DNA of 64,000 nucleotides from Pseudomonadota bacterium (GCA_023423695.1 JAFAFA010000013.1:1-64000); one strand, 5' to 3'; counted from the first letter of the stretch, positions 36,085 to 45,299 are shown. Made by a program: numbers and translations. The notes: generated from the letters alone by a model not told the origin.

Positions 36085-36245
36085 CTCATGCGCTTGATGG
36101 TGGCGGCGGCGATCACCTCCTCATCCGTTCGGGCTGGCAGGCTGGTGGCCTCCGCCAGCTCCTTGCGATTGTCACGATGCCGGCGCCGCGGTAACGGCGG
36201 TGGTCGCGCCCCTTGGGATCGATCACCACCGTGCGCCCGACCTCC
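36085..36245 (-). pseudogene. Broken fragment of hldE
   Basis: About 160 bases that align with the intact hldE gene further right. Bases 36087-36102 are identical to the last coding bases of hldE (37236-37251). They are joined directly to a segment similar to 37997-38150 (the kinase part around TDEEVVAAARH, PNRKELMEATG and VDPKGRDYRRYR). A 4-base deletion relative to hldE near 36170 breaks the frame. The fragment has many substitutions, so it is either old or derived from a related strain. Confidence 0.75.
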
Positions 36246-36256
36246 GGCGATCCGAT

Positions 36257-36631
36257 TCAGCGGCTCCTGGCCTTACGCGCCGCATAGCGGGCGTCACGGG
36301 CGGCTTTCGCCTCCGCTGCGGTCGCCACCTGGCGCTTGGCCTGCTCGGCAAGCTCCTGAACCGCCAGCGCCTCGCGGGCAGCCCGCTCGGCCTGTTCGGC
36401 CTGCAACACTTCCTGCTCGGCGGCCTTGCGAGCTTCGCGCGCCGCTTTGCGTTCAGCTTCGCGGGCTTCACGGGCGACGCGGATGGCCAGGCGCGCCTCT
36501 TCGCGCTCGGCGAAGGCCGGATCGTTCACACCGGGCTGCGCCTTGAACTTTTCCAGCAGTGCCTTTTTCGCGCCGGCGGCCGCACTCAGACGCTCCGACA
36601 GCCCTGCATTCTTAAAGCCGTTCATATCCAT
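36257..36631 (-). CDS. DUF6481-type alpha-helical protein
   Basis: 124 residues, almost entirely Ala/Arg/Glu/Lys helix, starting MDMNGFKNAGLSERLSAAAG, with AKKALLEKFKAQPG and ending ARDARYAARKARSR. This is the pattern of the small DUF6481 family of alphaproteobacteria, often beside a cold-shock gene as here. The function is unknown; the high charge and coiled-coil content suggest nucleic-acid or protein binding. Confidence 0.78.
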   Translation of the reverse strand: MDMNGFKNAGLSERLSAAAGAKKALLEKFKAQPGVNDPAFAEREEARLAIRVAREAREAERKAAREARKAAEQEVLQAEQAERAAREALAVQELAEQAKRQVATAAEAKAARDARYAARKARSR

Positions 36632-36774
36632 CCATTTCGTGAATTTGGTCGTGAATTGGCGGTGCCCGCAGGCAGGCCATCAAGCAAGCCTCGTATCGGG
36701 CAGGGCCACCAAAGGCGGCGATGCAGCGCCGGGGCTCAGTGATCCCGGCTGCGGCGCTCCCGATTTCCGGCACG

Positions 36775-36802
36775 AAAAAGGGCGGCCGGAGCCGCCCTTC
36801 CT
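36775..36802 (-). terminator. Terminator of cspA
   Basis: A 9-bp perfect stem (AAGGGCGGC/GCCGCCCTT) with a 4-base loop, followed on the minus strand by TTTTTCG. It begins about 18 bases after the cspA stop. Confidence 0.85.
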
Positions 36803-36819
36803 CTTCGAACCTGCTGCGC

Positions 36820-37029
36820 TCAGAGCGCGCGCAGGTTCTCGGCCGCAACCTTGCCGCGGCGCGGATCGCGAACAGCGTCGAAGGACAGCTTCTGGCCTTC
36901 ACCGAGGTTGTTGATCCCGGCGCGCTCCACCGCGGAGATGTGGACGAACACGTCGGCCGTGCCATCTTCCGGCTGAATGAAGCCAAAGCCCTTGGTGGAA
37001 TTGAAAAACTTGACGGTACCGATAGCCAT
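36820..37029 (-). CDS. CspA-family cold-shock protein
   Basis: 69 residues forming a single cold-shock domain: GTVKFFNSTKGFGFI contains RNP1 and VFVHISAVE contains RNP2. It binds single-stranded RNA/DNA as an RNA chaperone. GGAAGGG stands shortly before the ATG. The 197 bases between it and hldE leave room for a long structured leader of the kind that gives temperature control in cspA genes. Confidence 0.95.
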   Translation of the reverse strand: MAIGTVKFFNSTKGFGFIQPEDGTADVFVHISAVERAGINNLGEGQKLSFDAVRDPRRGKVAAENLRAL

Positions 37030-37226
37030 GGGTCAGTTCCCTTCCTGGCGTTGCCCTGCGCGAGGTTGCGCAGGCGCATCAATTTCACTTCGGGGAAGAG
37101 ACCCAGATCCGCGTGACGGATCGGAATAACAAAGCCCAGAGCAACGTCGATCACCCGTAAATGGGCCATGCATCGGCAGCTTACAAGTGACAATCAATAC
37201 CGGCGGCGACGGCCGGCCGGATTGTC

Positions 37227-38672
37227 TCAACTCTTCATGCGCTTGATGGTGTTGGTCGTGCTCTGTCCCTGGACCAGTTCCGCCAGTACCACTTTTCCGC
37301 CATAGCTCTGGACGAAATCCGCTCCCACCACCGTCGCGATGGTGTAGTCGGCGCCCTTGACCAGCACGTCCGGGCGCAGGGCGCGGATCAGCGTTTCCGG
37401 CGTGTCCTCGCCGAAGATCACCACCAGATCGACGCAGCCCAGCGACGCCAGCACCGTGGCGCGCGCCGTCTCGTTCTGCACCGGCCGGCTTTCGCCCTTC
37501 AGCCGCTTCACCGATTCGTCGCTGTTCAGCCCGACGACCAGAACGTCGCAGGCCGCCCGCGCCTGCTTCAGCAGCGCGATATGGCCGGGGTGCAGCAGGT
37601 CGAAGCAGCCGTTGGTGAAGCCCACGCGCTTGCCGCGCAGCCGCCAGCGCTCCGCCCGCTCCGCCGCGGTGTCGCGGGTCGCCACCTTCTCCTCGCCCTG
37701 GCGCCACTCCTGCTCGTGCAGGCCGGCCAGCAACTCGGCCGAGCGGACGACCGCCGTGCCGACCTTGCCCACCACGATGCCGGCCGCCAGATTGGCCAGC
37801 CGCGCCGAGTCCACCAGATCGATCCCCACCGACAGCGCGGCGGTCAGCGTCGCCACCACGGTGTCGCCGGCGCCCGAGACGTCGAACACCTCGCGCGCTT
37901 CGGCCGGCAGATGCACCGCATCCCCGGCCGTGACCACCGACATGCCCTGTTCGCTGCGGGTAGCGACGACGGCGCCGATGCCGCAGGTGGCGATCAGGTG
38001 GCGGGCGGCGGCGACCACCTCCTCGTCCGTCCGGGCCGGCAGGCCGGTGGCCTCCATCAGTTCCTTGCGGTTGGGCGTCACGATGTCGGCGCCGCGATAG
38101 CGACGGTAGTCGCGGCCCTTCGGATCGACGACCACCGTGCGCCCGGCCTGCCTTGCGGCGGCGATCACCGCCACCACCAGATCGTCGGTCAGCACGCCCT
38201 TGCCGTAATCGGATAGGATGATGCCGCCCGCGTCGGGCAGCAGTTCGCGCACCCGTTCCAGCACGCGGTCGGCGACGGTGATCGGCACCACGGTCTCGAC
38301 ATCGGTGCGCAGCAGCTGCTGCTGTCCGGCGATGAAGCGGGTCTTCACCGTGGTCTGGCGCCCGTCCTCGATGACGATTGCGCCGTCGCTGACGCCCTCG
38401 CGCCGCAGCAGGGCCAGCAGGTCGGTGCCGATGCCGTCGCGCCCGACCACCGAAACGAAGCGGCAGTCCGCCTCCAGCGCCACGAGGTTGGCGGCGACGT
38501 TGCCGGCGCCGCCCAGCTTGGGCACTTCGCGCTCCACGCGCAGGACAGGGATCGGCGCCTCCGGCGACACCCGGTCCACCGAACCATAGACGAAACGGTC
38601 GAGCATCACGTCGCCAAGGCAAAGCACGTTGGCGCGCGACAGGCTGTCGATGTGACGGGCAAGGTCGCTCAT
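37227..38672 (-). CDS. hldE: Bifunctional heptose kinase / adenylyltransferase
   Basis: Makes ADP-heptose for the lipopolysaccharide inner core. 481 residues: an N-terminal ribokinase-like heptose-7-phosphate kinase (VLCLGDVMLDRFVYG, LGGAGNVAANL, and VFDVSGAGDTVVATL with the catalytic Asp) and a C-terminal adenylyltransferase (GFTNGCFDLLHPGH, ESVKRLKG). Both halves appear intact. A broken fragment of the same gene lies about 1 kb downstream next to the DUF4157 gene. Confidence 0.95.
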   Translation of the reverse strand: MSDLARHIDSLSRANVLCLGDVMLDRFVYGSVDRVSPEAPIPVLRVEREVPKLGGAGNVAANLVALEADCRFVSVVGRDGIGTDLLALLRREGVSDGAIVIEDGRQTTVKTRFIAGQQQLLRTDVETVVPITVADRVLERVRELLPDAGGIILSDYGKGVLTDDLVVAVIAAARQAGRTVVVDPKGRDYRRYRGADIVTPNRKELMEATGLPARTDEEVVAAARHLIATCGIGAVVATRSEQGMSVVTAGDAVHLPAEAREVFDVSGAGDTVVATLTAALSVGIDLVDSARLANLAAGIVVGKVGTAVVRSAELLAGLHEQEWRQGEEKVATRDTAAERAERWRLRGKRVGFTNGCFDLLHPGHIALLKQARAACDVLVVGLNSDESVKRLKGESRPVQNETARATVLASLGCVDLVVIFGEDTPETLIRALRPDVLVKGADYTIATVVGADFVQSYGGKVVLAELVQGQSTTNTIKRMKS

Positions 38673-38794
38673 GGCGCCTGTCTTACCAACGCCAAAGCGG
38701 TAACGCCAGCGGATCGCGGGTTTGGCGGGGGTGACGCTCGTTTGTCACCGTCGTAGGATGGCGTTCCTGCAACACACGCTCCGTCCCCCCGCCC

Positions 38795-40282
38795 ATGCCC
38801 CGCCCCACCGTCGCGACCAGCCTGTCGGCCAAGCTGCTGGTGCTGACCATCCTGTTCGTGCTGCTGGCGGAGGTGCTGATCTACACCCCCTCCATCGCGC
38901 GTTTCCGCATGAGCTACCTGGAGGAGCGGCTGGCCGCCGCCCACATCGCGGCCCTGTCGGTGGAGGCTGCCCCCGACCTGATGGTGACGAAGGAGCTGCA
39001 GGCGAAGCTGCTGGCCTACACCGGCACCCATGTCATCGACCTGATCCAGCCGGGCGCGCGGGTCTACATGCTGTCGCGCCCGATGCCGCCGCAGGTCGAT
39101 GCCGTGTACGACCTGCGCACCACCGGCATGGGCATGCAGGCCGTCGATGCCGGCCACGCCCTGTGGCTGGCCCTGGAAGGTGCATTCGGACCGCCGCGCA
39201 ACCGGGTGATCCGGGTGATCGACCGCTCGCCCAACGATCCGGCCCAGCGCGTCGAGGTGACGATGGACGAGCGGCCGCTGATCGACGCCATGCTGGACTT
39301 CTCCCGCCGCATCCTGGCTGTGTCGGTCGCCATCTCACTGATCGCGGCGGTCCTGGTCTATCTCACGCTGCATGCGCTGCTGGTGCGGCCGATGCGGCGG
39401 CTGACCGCGGAGGTCGTCGCCTTCCGCCGCGACCCCGACGGCGCCCCGCCGCTGGTGCCGGGCGCCCGCGCCGACGAGATCGGCGTGGCGGAGCGCGAAC
39501 TCGCCGCCATGCAGGGCACGGTGCGTGCGGCCTTGCGCCAGCGTGAACGCCTCGCCACGCTGGGCACCGCCGTGGCGAAGATCAACCACGACCTGCGCAG
39601 CATCCTGTCCACCGCCTCCCTCCTTTCGGAACGGCTGACGGAGAGCGCCGATCCGGAGGTGCGGCGGGTGACGCCGCGGCTGGTCGCCTCGCTGGACCGT
39701 GCGGTGGAGCTGTGCGGACAGACGCTGTCCTTCACCCGGGACGGCGTCCTGCCGCTGTCGCCTGAGCCGGTCGACCTGCACCGTGTGGCGGAGGAAGCCG
39801 GCGCGGAGGTGCTCGCCACCGTCCACCCTGACGGCGGACGGGTCGAAGCGGAGTGGATCAACGACATCCCCGTCGGCACTCTGGCGCCGGTGGATGCGGC
39901 ACAGCTTGGCCGCGCGTTCGTCAATCTCGGCCGCAACGCGGTGCAGTCCGGCGCCGGCCGGGTGCGGATCAAGGTCGAGGCTGGCACCGGAGCCGGGGCC
40001 GGACCCGCCAACCCATTGACCCTGACGGTCGCCGACAACGGCCCCGGACTGGCGCCGCGGGCACGGGAAAACCTGTTCCAGCCCTTCGCCGGATCGGCCA
40101 GGGCCGGCGGGATCGGCCTCGGCCTCGCCATCGCGCGGGAGGTGCTGCGCGCCCATGGCGGGGAGTTGCGGCTGGTGCGCAGCGATGCGGCCGGAACGGT
40201 CTTCGCGCTTGACATACCGCAAGGCAACACGGAAACCGATCCGGTAGATGTTGCAGGGCACAAGTCGTTTGTGTCGCATTGA
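38795..40282 (+). CDS. Membrane sensor histidine kinase (orphan)
   Basis: 495 residues. Membrane helix (about 10-33), a periplasmic sensor region of about 130 residues, second membrane helix (about 170-192), HAMP-like linker (VRPMRRLTAEVVAF), phosphoacceptor His in AVAKINHDLRSIL, then the ATPase with N box (FVNLGRNAVQ), DNGPGLAP and GIGLGLAIAREVLRAHGG. No response regulator is adjacent, so its partner must be elsewhere. A hairpin overlaps its stop codon. Confidence 0.92.
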   Translation: MPRPTVATSLSAKLLVLTILFVLLAEVLIYTPSIARFRMSYLEERLAAAHIAALSVEAAPDLMVTKELQAKLLAYTGTHVIDLIQPGARVYMLSRPMPPQVDAVYDLRTTGMGMQAVDAGHALWLALEGAFGPPRNRVIRVIDRSPNDPAQRVEVTMDERPLIDAMLDFSRRILAVSVAISLIAAVLVYLTLHALLVRPMRRLTAEVVAFRRDPDGAPPLVPGARADEIGVAERELAAMQGTVRAALRQRERLATLGTAVAKINHDLRSILSTASLLSERLTESADPEVRRVTPRLVASLDRAVELCGQTLSFTRDGVLPLSPEPVDLHRVAEEAGAEVLATVHPDGGRVEAEWINDIPVGTLAPVDAAQLGRAFVNLGRNAVQSGAGRVRIKVEAGTGAGAGPANPLTLTVADNGPGLAPRARENLFQPFAGSARAGGIGLGLAIAREVLRAHGGELRLVRSDAAGTVFALDIPQGNTETDPVDVAGHKSFVSH

Positions 40283-40308
40283 TTCTGCGGGCTCCGTCCC
40301 GCAGAATC
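40281..40308 (+). terminator. Hairpin at the end of the histidine kinase gene
   Basis: A perfect 11-bp stem (GATTCTGCGGG/CCCGCAGAATC) with a 6-base loop that starts inside the stop codon. There is no T-run, so termination strength is uncertain. Confidence 0.55.
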
Positions 40309-40400
40309 CCTTCAATGACGAAGCGTTCGCGGGAAGCCCGGCGGGGCGGGAGGCGGGCGCTTCCCTTCGCCAACGCCTTGTTCTGAAAGGACTTCGGGAC

Positions 40401-40589
40401 GTGAAAGCCTTCTCTTACTGGGTCAATCCCATCCTCGCCGGCATCATGGCTTTCGTCGGTCTGCTCGCCTCATCGCGCGCAGCGGACGATGCGTTCGCCA
40501 TCGGTGGCCTGATCGTCTTCCTCGGCTGCGTGCTTTTCATCTTCGCGTCGATCGGCCGTTACTTCGACCGCATGGGCTCCGCCCACTGA
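40401..40589 (+). CDS. Small two-helix membrane protein
   Basis: 62 residues from a GTG start: two membrane helices (about 8-25 and 32-51) and a short charged tail (GRYFDRMGSAH). AAAGGA lies nine bases before the GTG. No family is recognised. It stands alone between the histidine kinase and the methyltransferase genes. Confidence 0.65.
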   Translation: MKAFSYWVNPILAGIMAFVGLLASSRAADDAFAIGGLIVFLGCVLFIFASIGRYFDRMGSAH

Positions 40590-40698
40590 CCCCGAGGGGG
40601 CTTCCATCGACGGAGCCCCAACGGTCGACGCGAAGGCCGGGTGACCAAGCCCGGAGGGCCAAGCCCGAACGGCATGCGCCCAACAGAGCGGGTGCCAC

Positions 40699-41493
40699 AT
40701 GACACACAGCATGGCATGGGACCCTGACGCCTTCGCGACGCTCGATGTCCTGCGCCGCCGTCCCGTCATCGACCTGACGGCGGCGCTTCCCTCCTCCCTC
40801 GCACCACGCACGGTCGTCGATCTCGGCTGCGGTGCCGGGCATCTGTCCCGGCTGCTGGCGGCGCGCTGGCCCCAGGCCGACGTGCTGGCGGTCGACCATT
40901 CGCGAGCGATGCTGCGCTGGGCCGCCGACACGCCGTCGTCCGTCCGCTATCTCCACGCCGATCTGGCGGTCTGGCGTCCGCACTGGCCGACGGATCTCGT
41001 CATCTCCGCCGGCGGGCTTCAGCATGTGGCCGGCCACGACCGGCTGTTTCCCGAACTGCTGCAATCGCTCGGCCCCGGCGGCATGCTGGCCGTCGCCCTG
41101 CCCCGCCCGCAGGACCAGACCACCCACAGCCTGCTCCTGGAAACCGCCGCCGACGGTCCCTGGGCGAACCGGCTGCATGGCGCTTGGCCCGCGGCTCCGC
41201 TGACCGAGGGCCGGGCTTACGATGCCCAGGATTATTACGACTGGCTCAGCCCGGAAGGAGCGTCCATCGAGCTGTGGGAGACCGAGTATTTCCACGCCCT
41301 CGACGGCGACGTTCCGCTTCTGCAATGGCTGCATCAGGCGGCACTGGCGCCGGTGATGGATCGCCTGACCGGTCCCGAACTCGACCGCTTCCTCGCCGCC
41401 TACCGCCGCCGCCTGGAGGCCGCCTATCCGGAGCATTCCAGCGGCAACACGCTGATCCCGACCAAATGGCTGTTCGTTGTGGTGCAGGTGTAG
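40699..41493 (+). CDS. Trans-aconitate methyltransferase-like enzyme
   Basis: 264 residues of the class I SAM methyltransferase fold. SAM motif I is VVDLGCGAGHLSRLLAARWP, with AVDHSRAMLRWA, and ISAGGLQHVAGHDRLFPELL. The N-terminal WDPDAF and C-terminal region (DRFLAAYRRRLEAAYP) fit trans-aconitate 2-methyltransferase (Tam), which detoxifies trans-aconitate, but substrate assignment by sequence is only fair. It converges on the ParA gene with a 21-base gap. Confidence 0.82.
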   Translation: MTHSMAWDPDAFATLDVLRRRPVIDLTAALPSSLAPRTVVDLGCGAGHLSRLLAARWPQADVLAVDHSRAMLRWAADTPSSVRYLHADLAVWRPHWPTDLVISAGGLQHVAGHDRLFPELLQSLGPGGMLAVALPRPQDQTTHSLLLETAADGPWANRLHGAWPAAPLTEGRAYDAQDYYDWLSPEGASIELWETEYFHALDGDVPLLQWLHQAALAPVMDRLTGPELDRFLAAYRRRLEAAYPEHSSGNTLIPTKWLFVVVQV

Positions 41494-41514
41494 GGCAGAT
41501 CGCGTGCGACCCGC

Positions 41515-42138
41515 TCATACCCCGTCGATGTAGCTCAGCAGCGGCTGCCAGTCGCCGCGATGCTCGGCGGCGCGCTTGCCCGGCATGTCGAACAGGCTGA
41601 GGCCGCTTTCGGCCGCATCGGCGTAGATCTGGCTGTCGCGCAGGCGAGTCACCACCTGATGGCCGATGCCGCCGAGAAAGCGGTCCAGCCGGTCGGCGGC
41701 CTTGGTGCGGGCGCGCATGCGGTTGCCGACCACCGCCACCGTGGTCTTCTTCTTGGCGATGCGCTTCAACTCGTCCAGCTTGCCGAGGAAGCGCTGGGTC
41801 GCCTGCTCGTCGAAGGCGCCGGGCAGCACCGGCAGCACGACGACGTCGGCCATCTTTACCAAATCCTCGATCTGTTTGGTCTTCAGCGCGGCGGGCGCGT
41901 CGATCACCAGCCGCTTGGTGCCGCGCGGCGTGTCGGTGAAATCCTTGGCCCAGTCGAGTCCGACCAGAGTCGGCGCCTGTCCCGGCCGGCGCTCCAGCCA
42001 GCCGAGAGATGAGCGCTGACGGTCCACGTCGGCCAGCACCGTGGAAAGGCCCGCCGCGGCGGAGGCAGCGGCAAGGTGGGTGGCGACGGTCGTCTTACCG
42101 CAGCCGCCCTTGATGTTGGCGACGAGGATCGTGAGCAT
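41515..42138 (-). CDS. Orphan ParA-family ATPase
   Basis: 207 residues. Deviant Walker A with signature Lys (ANIKGGCGKTTVATHLAA), switch I-like DVDRQRSSLGWLE, and Walker B RLVIDAPAALKTK. There is no N-terminal DNA-binding domain, so it is of the short type (McdA/PpfA-like) that positions cellular cargo on the nucleoid. No ParB lies next to it. It starts 12 bases after the CYTH-CHAD gene, with GAGGG before the ATG, and is clearly in one operon with it, which points to polyphosphate granules as possible cargo. Confidence 0.88.
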   Translation of the reverse strand: MLTILVANIKGGCGKTTVATHLAAASAAAGLSTVLADVDRQRSSLGWLERRPGQAPTLVGLDWAKDFTDTPRGTKRLVIDAPAALKTKQIEDLVKMADVVVLPVLPGAFDEQATQRFLGKLDELKRIAKKKTTVAVVGNRMRARTKAADRLDRFLGGIGHQVVTRLRDSQIYADAAESGLSLFDMPGKRAAEHRGDWQPLLSYIDGV

Positions 42139-42150
42139 GGCCCTCGGACT

Positions 42151-43755
42151 CTACACCGCAGGGTCCGGCTTCGACCAGAAATGCTTGGTGTCGGTGAAAT
42201 CATGCCACAGGGCGACCAGCGCCGCTTCGGTGTCGGCCACGCCGCGGGCATGCCAGCCGATGACGATGCCGGCGGCGCGCGGTTCGCCGGGGGCGGAGCG
42301 GCTGCCGTCGTCATGCAGCTCGTGCAGAAGCCGCGTCGCCGTCGCCACGTCGTTCAGGTGCCCCAGCGCGTCCTGCAGGGCGGCAAGCTGCTGGATGTAG
42401 CGGCGCACCGGCTTGTCGTCATACAAGCTGCGGAAGAACTCCACGGCATAGCGCAGCTTCTTCAGGGCGATGCGCAGCTGGTGGCGTTGGGCCACCGGCA
42501 GATGGGCGAAGCCGTGGCCGGCCCGCTTGGCCTTCTTGTGGCGCTTGTTCAGCAGATGGTCGGCCAGCCCGATCACCGGCTGGAACAGCCGCACCGACTC
42601 CTCGCTGACCGGCTGGTCGCGCCAGCCGCGCTTCTCCACCCAGCTGCCGACGCCCAGCAGGAAGGCGGTGTAGCGGTCCGACCGGATCGCCTCGCGCACA
42701 CCCTCATAGGCGCGCAGCCGCTTCGCCTCGGCCGCCGCCGCCAGCGCGTCCAGATCCTCCACCGCCGAGCGGCCATGGCCGTCGGCCTTGTGGAAGGCGT
42801 CGCGCACCGGGGCCAGCAGCTCCTCGCCGAACACGTCCCAGTCGCGCGCCGGTCCCAGGCTGCCGGCCAGCCATTTGATCTCGCCGACCAGCCACAGATA
42901 TTGCGCGGCCGGAATGAAGGGCCGGAACAGCGCGATGGCCGAGCGCAGCCGGCGCAGCGCGACGCGCATCTGGTGCACGCCCTCCGGATCGTCGCCGGCC
43001 AGCGTCACCGCCTCGTTCGCGACCATATGGGCAAGGCAGGCGCGCACGATGCGGGCCACCGCCCCTTCCACCGTCGTCTCGGGATCGAGCAGCAGCTTTT
43101 CCGCCTTCAGCGCCTTGTCGGTGGCACCATTCGCCAGCGCGTGGCCGCGCTCCGCCTTGGTGCGCATCTCCAGCCGCAGCGGTGTGGCCTGCGTCAGTTC
43201 CTGCGCCAAGTCGTAGAGGGCGGCGGGCGTGCCGCTCTTCAGCTCCAGCTCCACCTCGCACAGGTCAGTGGACCGGCCGTCGGGCAGTTCGATCCGGCCG
43301 CGGTCGAAGGCGACCTCTATGACTGTGGCGTCGTCGCCCTCGCCCAGCGTCACGTCCTGCGTGGTCCGTTCGACGATCGAGGTGAAGACCGGCTGCAATT
43401 CCGAGTCGCTGAGCGTGCCCAGCAGCTCGATGGCAGCGCCGTCGGCGATCAGCGTCAGGTCGGGAGCGGCGGAGGTCACCGCGCATTCCCATTCGCCACG
43501 TCCCAGCCCGTCCTCGTCCGGCGCCGACTTGACGGTCTGGACGAAACCGTCGCCGGTCTTGCGCACCCGCAGCGTCACCTTGCGCCCGGCGAGCCGGCGG
43601 TCTTCGGTGTCGTAATAGGTGCTTTCCAGGGTCCGTGTCGCCGCCGGGCCGGTTGCCCGGTCCGCAATGGCGGGAGCCGTACGCAGCCTGTCGAAGTCTT
43701 CCGGCTTTGCCGCCAGCTTCAATTCCGTCTCGCGGTTGATGTCCGCCTCAGCCAT
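42151..43755 (-). CDS. CYTH-CHAD domain protein (inorganic triphosphatase-like)
   Basis: 534 residues. The N-terminal CYTH domain has the ExExK motif (ETELKLAA), STYYDTEDRRLAGR, TLRVRKTGDGFVQTVK and later acidic metal ligands; related enzymes hydrolyse triphosphate or bind polyphosphate. The C-terminal CHAD domain (about 225-520) has several His-rich helices (GVHQMRVALRRLRSAI, LPVAQRHQLRIALKKLRYAV); CHAD proteins are known to associate with polyphosphate granules. The ATG at 43755 begins just before the CYTH domain. Followed by an orphan ParA gene after 12 bases. Confidence 0.92.
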   Translation of the reverse strand: MAEADINRETELKLAAKPEDFDRLRTAPAIADRATGPAATRTLESTYYDTEDRRLAGRKVTLRVRKTGDGFVQTVKSAPDEDGLGRGEWECAVTSAAPDLTLIADGAAIELLGTLSDSELQPVFTSIVERTTQDVTLGEGDDATVIEVAFDRGRIELPDGRSTDLCEVELELKSGTPAALYDLAQELTQATPLRLEMRTKAERGHALANGATDKALKAEKLLLDPETTVEGAVARIVRACLAHMVANEAVTLAGDDPEGVHQMRVALRRLRSAIALFRPFIPAAQYLWLVGEIKWLAGSLGPARDWDVFGEELLAPVRDAFHKADGHGRSAVEDLDALAAAAEAKRLRAYEGVREAIRSDRYTAFLLGVGSWVEKRGWRDQPVSEESVRLFQPVIGLADHLLNKRHKKAKRAGHGFAHLPVAQRHQLRIALKKLRYAVEFFRSLYDDKPVRRYIQQLAALQDALGHLNDVATATRLLHELHDDGSRSAPGEPRAAGIVIGWHARGVADTEAALVALWHDFTDTKHFWSKPDPAV

Positions 43756-43904
43756 CGCCTGCGCTTCAACCCCCGTTTTGCGCCCCACAGGCCTACAGTT
43801 GGGTGTTTGCACAGGCCATGGACAGGGTCAAGTTACGGAAATGTTGCAGAAGCCTGGGGTTGCAGTACCCTTCACCCCGGCATCTTCCTTTCGTTCGCAG
43901 CGCT

Positions 43905-43932
43905 TTGACAGGGGTTGCAGGGGCAATATGCC
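43905..43932 (+). promoter_or_regulatory. Promoter candidate for pgk
   Basis: A perfect -35 TTGACA is followed 16 bases later by TATGCC. The predicted start is about 110 bases before the pgk ATG. Three GTTGCAG words occur around it (near 43842, 43859 and 43914) and may be regulator half-sites. Confidence 0.45.
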
Positions 43933-44048
43933 CCATTTCACCCCACCCTTGGGGCGTTGCAATGCAGTCGGCGCTGTGATTGGGTTCCGCCAAATCGACA
44001 GGGACCGATCCCGGACGGGAAACGGCCATTATTAGGGGAAGTGTGACG

Positions 44049-45242
44049 ATGACCGATTTCAACACGATCGACGACCTCGAGGTCAGCGGCAAGACGGTGC
44101 TGGTGCGCGCCGACCTGAACGTCCCGATGCAGGACGGCAAGGTATCCGACACCACCCGCATCGACCGCCTCGCCCCCACCCTGAAGGAACTGTCCTCCAA
44201 GGGCGCCAAGGTCGTCGTCCTGTCGCATTTCGGTCGTCCGAAGAACGGTCCGGACACCAAGAACTCGCTGCGCAATGTGCTGGACGCGCTCAGCACCGCC
44301 GTCGGCCAGAAGGTCGCCTTCGCCGAGGATTGCGTCGGCGAGAAGGCGAAGGAGGCCATCGCCAATGTGCATGACGGCGCCATCGTGCTGCTGGAGAACA
44401 CCCGCTTCCACGCCGAAGAGGAAAAGAACGACCCGGCCTTCGCCAAGCAGATGGCCGAGCTGGGCGACCTCTACGTCAACGACGCCTTCTCCGCCGCGCA
44501 CCGCGCCCATGCCTCGACCGAGGGTGTCGCCCGCCTGCTGCCCAGCGCCGCCGGCCGCCTGATGGAAGCCGAGCTGAAGGCCCTGACCCTGGCGCTGGAG
44601 AAGCCGGAGCGTCCGGTCGCCGCCGTCGTCGGCGGCGCGAAGATCTCCACCAAGCTGGAGCTGCTCGGCAACATGGTCCGCAAGGTGGACATGCTGGTGC
44701 TCGGCGGCGGCATGGCCAACACCTTCCTGTTCGCGCAGGGCACCGATGTCGGCGCCTCGCTGTGCGAGAAGGACATGGCCGATCAGGCCCGCGCCATCAT
44801 GGCGACCGCCAAGGAATCCAACTGCGAGATCCTGCTGCCGAAGGACTTCGTCGTCGCCAAGGAGTTCAAGGCCGGTGCGGCCAACCGCGTCGTCGCCTTC
44901 GACGCCATCGGCGCCGACGAGATGGCCCTCGACATCGGCCCGGCCACCGTCGAGTTCCTGGGCGTGAAACTGCAGGGCGCCAAGACCGTCGTGTGGAACG
45001 GCCCGCTCGGCGCCTTCGAGATCCAGCCCTTCGACGCCGGCACCAACGCGGTTGCCGGTCTGGTTGCCGCCCGCACCGAGGCCGGCGGCCTGCTGTCGGT
45101 CGCCGGCGGCGGCGACACCGTGGCGGCGATGGCCCATGCCGGGGTCGAGGACAAGTTCACCTACGTGTCCGCCGCCGGCGGCGCCTTCCTGGAATGGCTG
45201 GAAGGCAAGGAACTGCCGGGCGTCGCGGCGCTGAAGAAGTAA
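44049..45242 (+). CDS. pgk: Phosphoglycerate kinase
   Basis: Interconverts 1,3-bisphosphoglycerate and 3-phosphoglycerate in glycolysis/gluconeogenesis. 397 residues: VLVRADLNVPMQDGKV, LSHFGRPKNGPD, LLENTRFHAEEE, NDAFSAAHRAHAST, VVGGAKISTKLELL and the nucleotide loop SVAGGGDTVAAM. GGGGAAG precedes the ATG at 44049. A strong terminator follows, so it is monocistronic. Confidence 0.97.
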   Translation: MTDFNTIDDLEVSGKTVLVRADLNVPMQDGKVSDTTRIDRLAPTLKELSSKGAKVVVLSHFGRPKNGPDTKNSLRNVLDALSTAVGQKVAFAEDCVGEKAKEAIANVHDGAIVLLENTRFHAEEEKNDPAFAKQMAELGDLYVNDAFSAAHRAHASTEGVARLLPSAAGRLMEAELKALTLALEKPERPVAAVVGGAKISTKLELLGNMVRKVDMLVLGGGMANTFLFAQGTDVGASLCEKDMADQARAIMATAKESNCEILLPKDFVVAKEFKAGAANRVVAFDAIGADEMALDIGPATVEFLGVKLQGAKTVVWNGPLGAFEIQPFDAGTNAVAGLVAARTEAGGLLSVAGGGDTVAAMAHAGVEDKFTYVSAAGGAFLEWLEGKELPGVAALKK

Positions 45243-45267
45243 GCGGTTCCACGGGATCGCAGACGCG

Positions 45268-45299
45268 AAAGGCTCCGGAGTGCGCTCCGGAGCCTTTTT
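45268..45299 (+). terminator. Terminator of pgk
   Basis: A perfect 13-bp stem (AAAGGCTCCGGAG/CTCCGGAGCCTTT) with a 4-base loop and a T5 tail, 25 bases after the stop. Confidence 0.92.
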
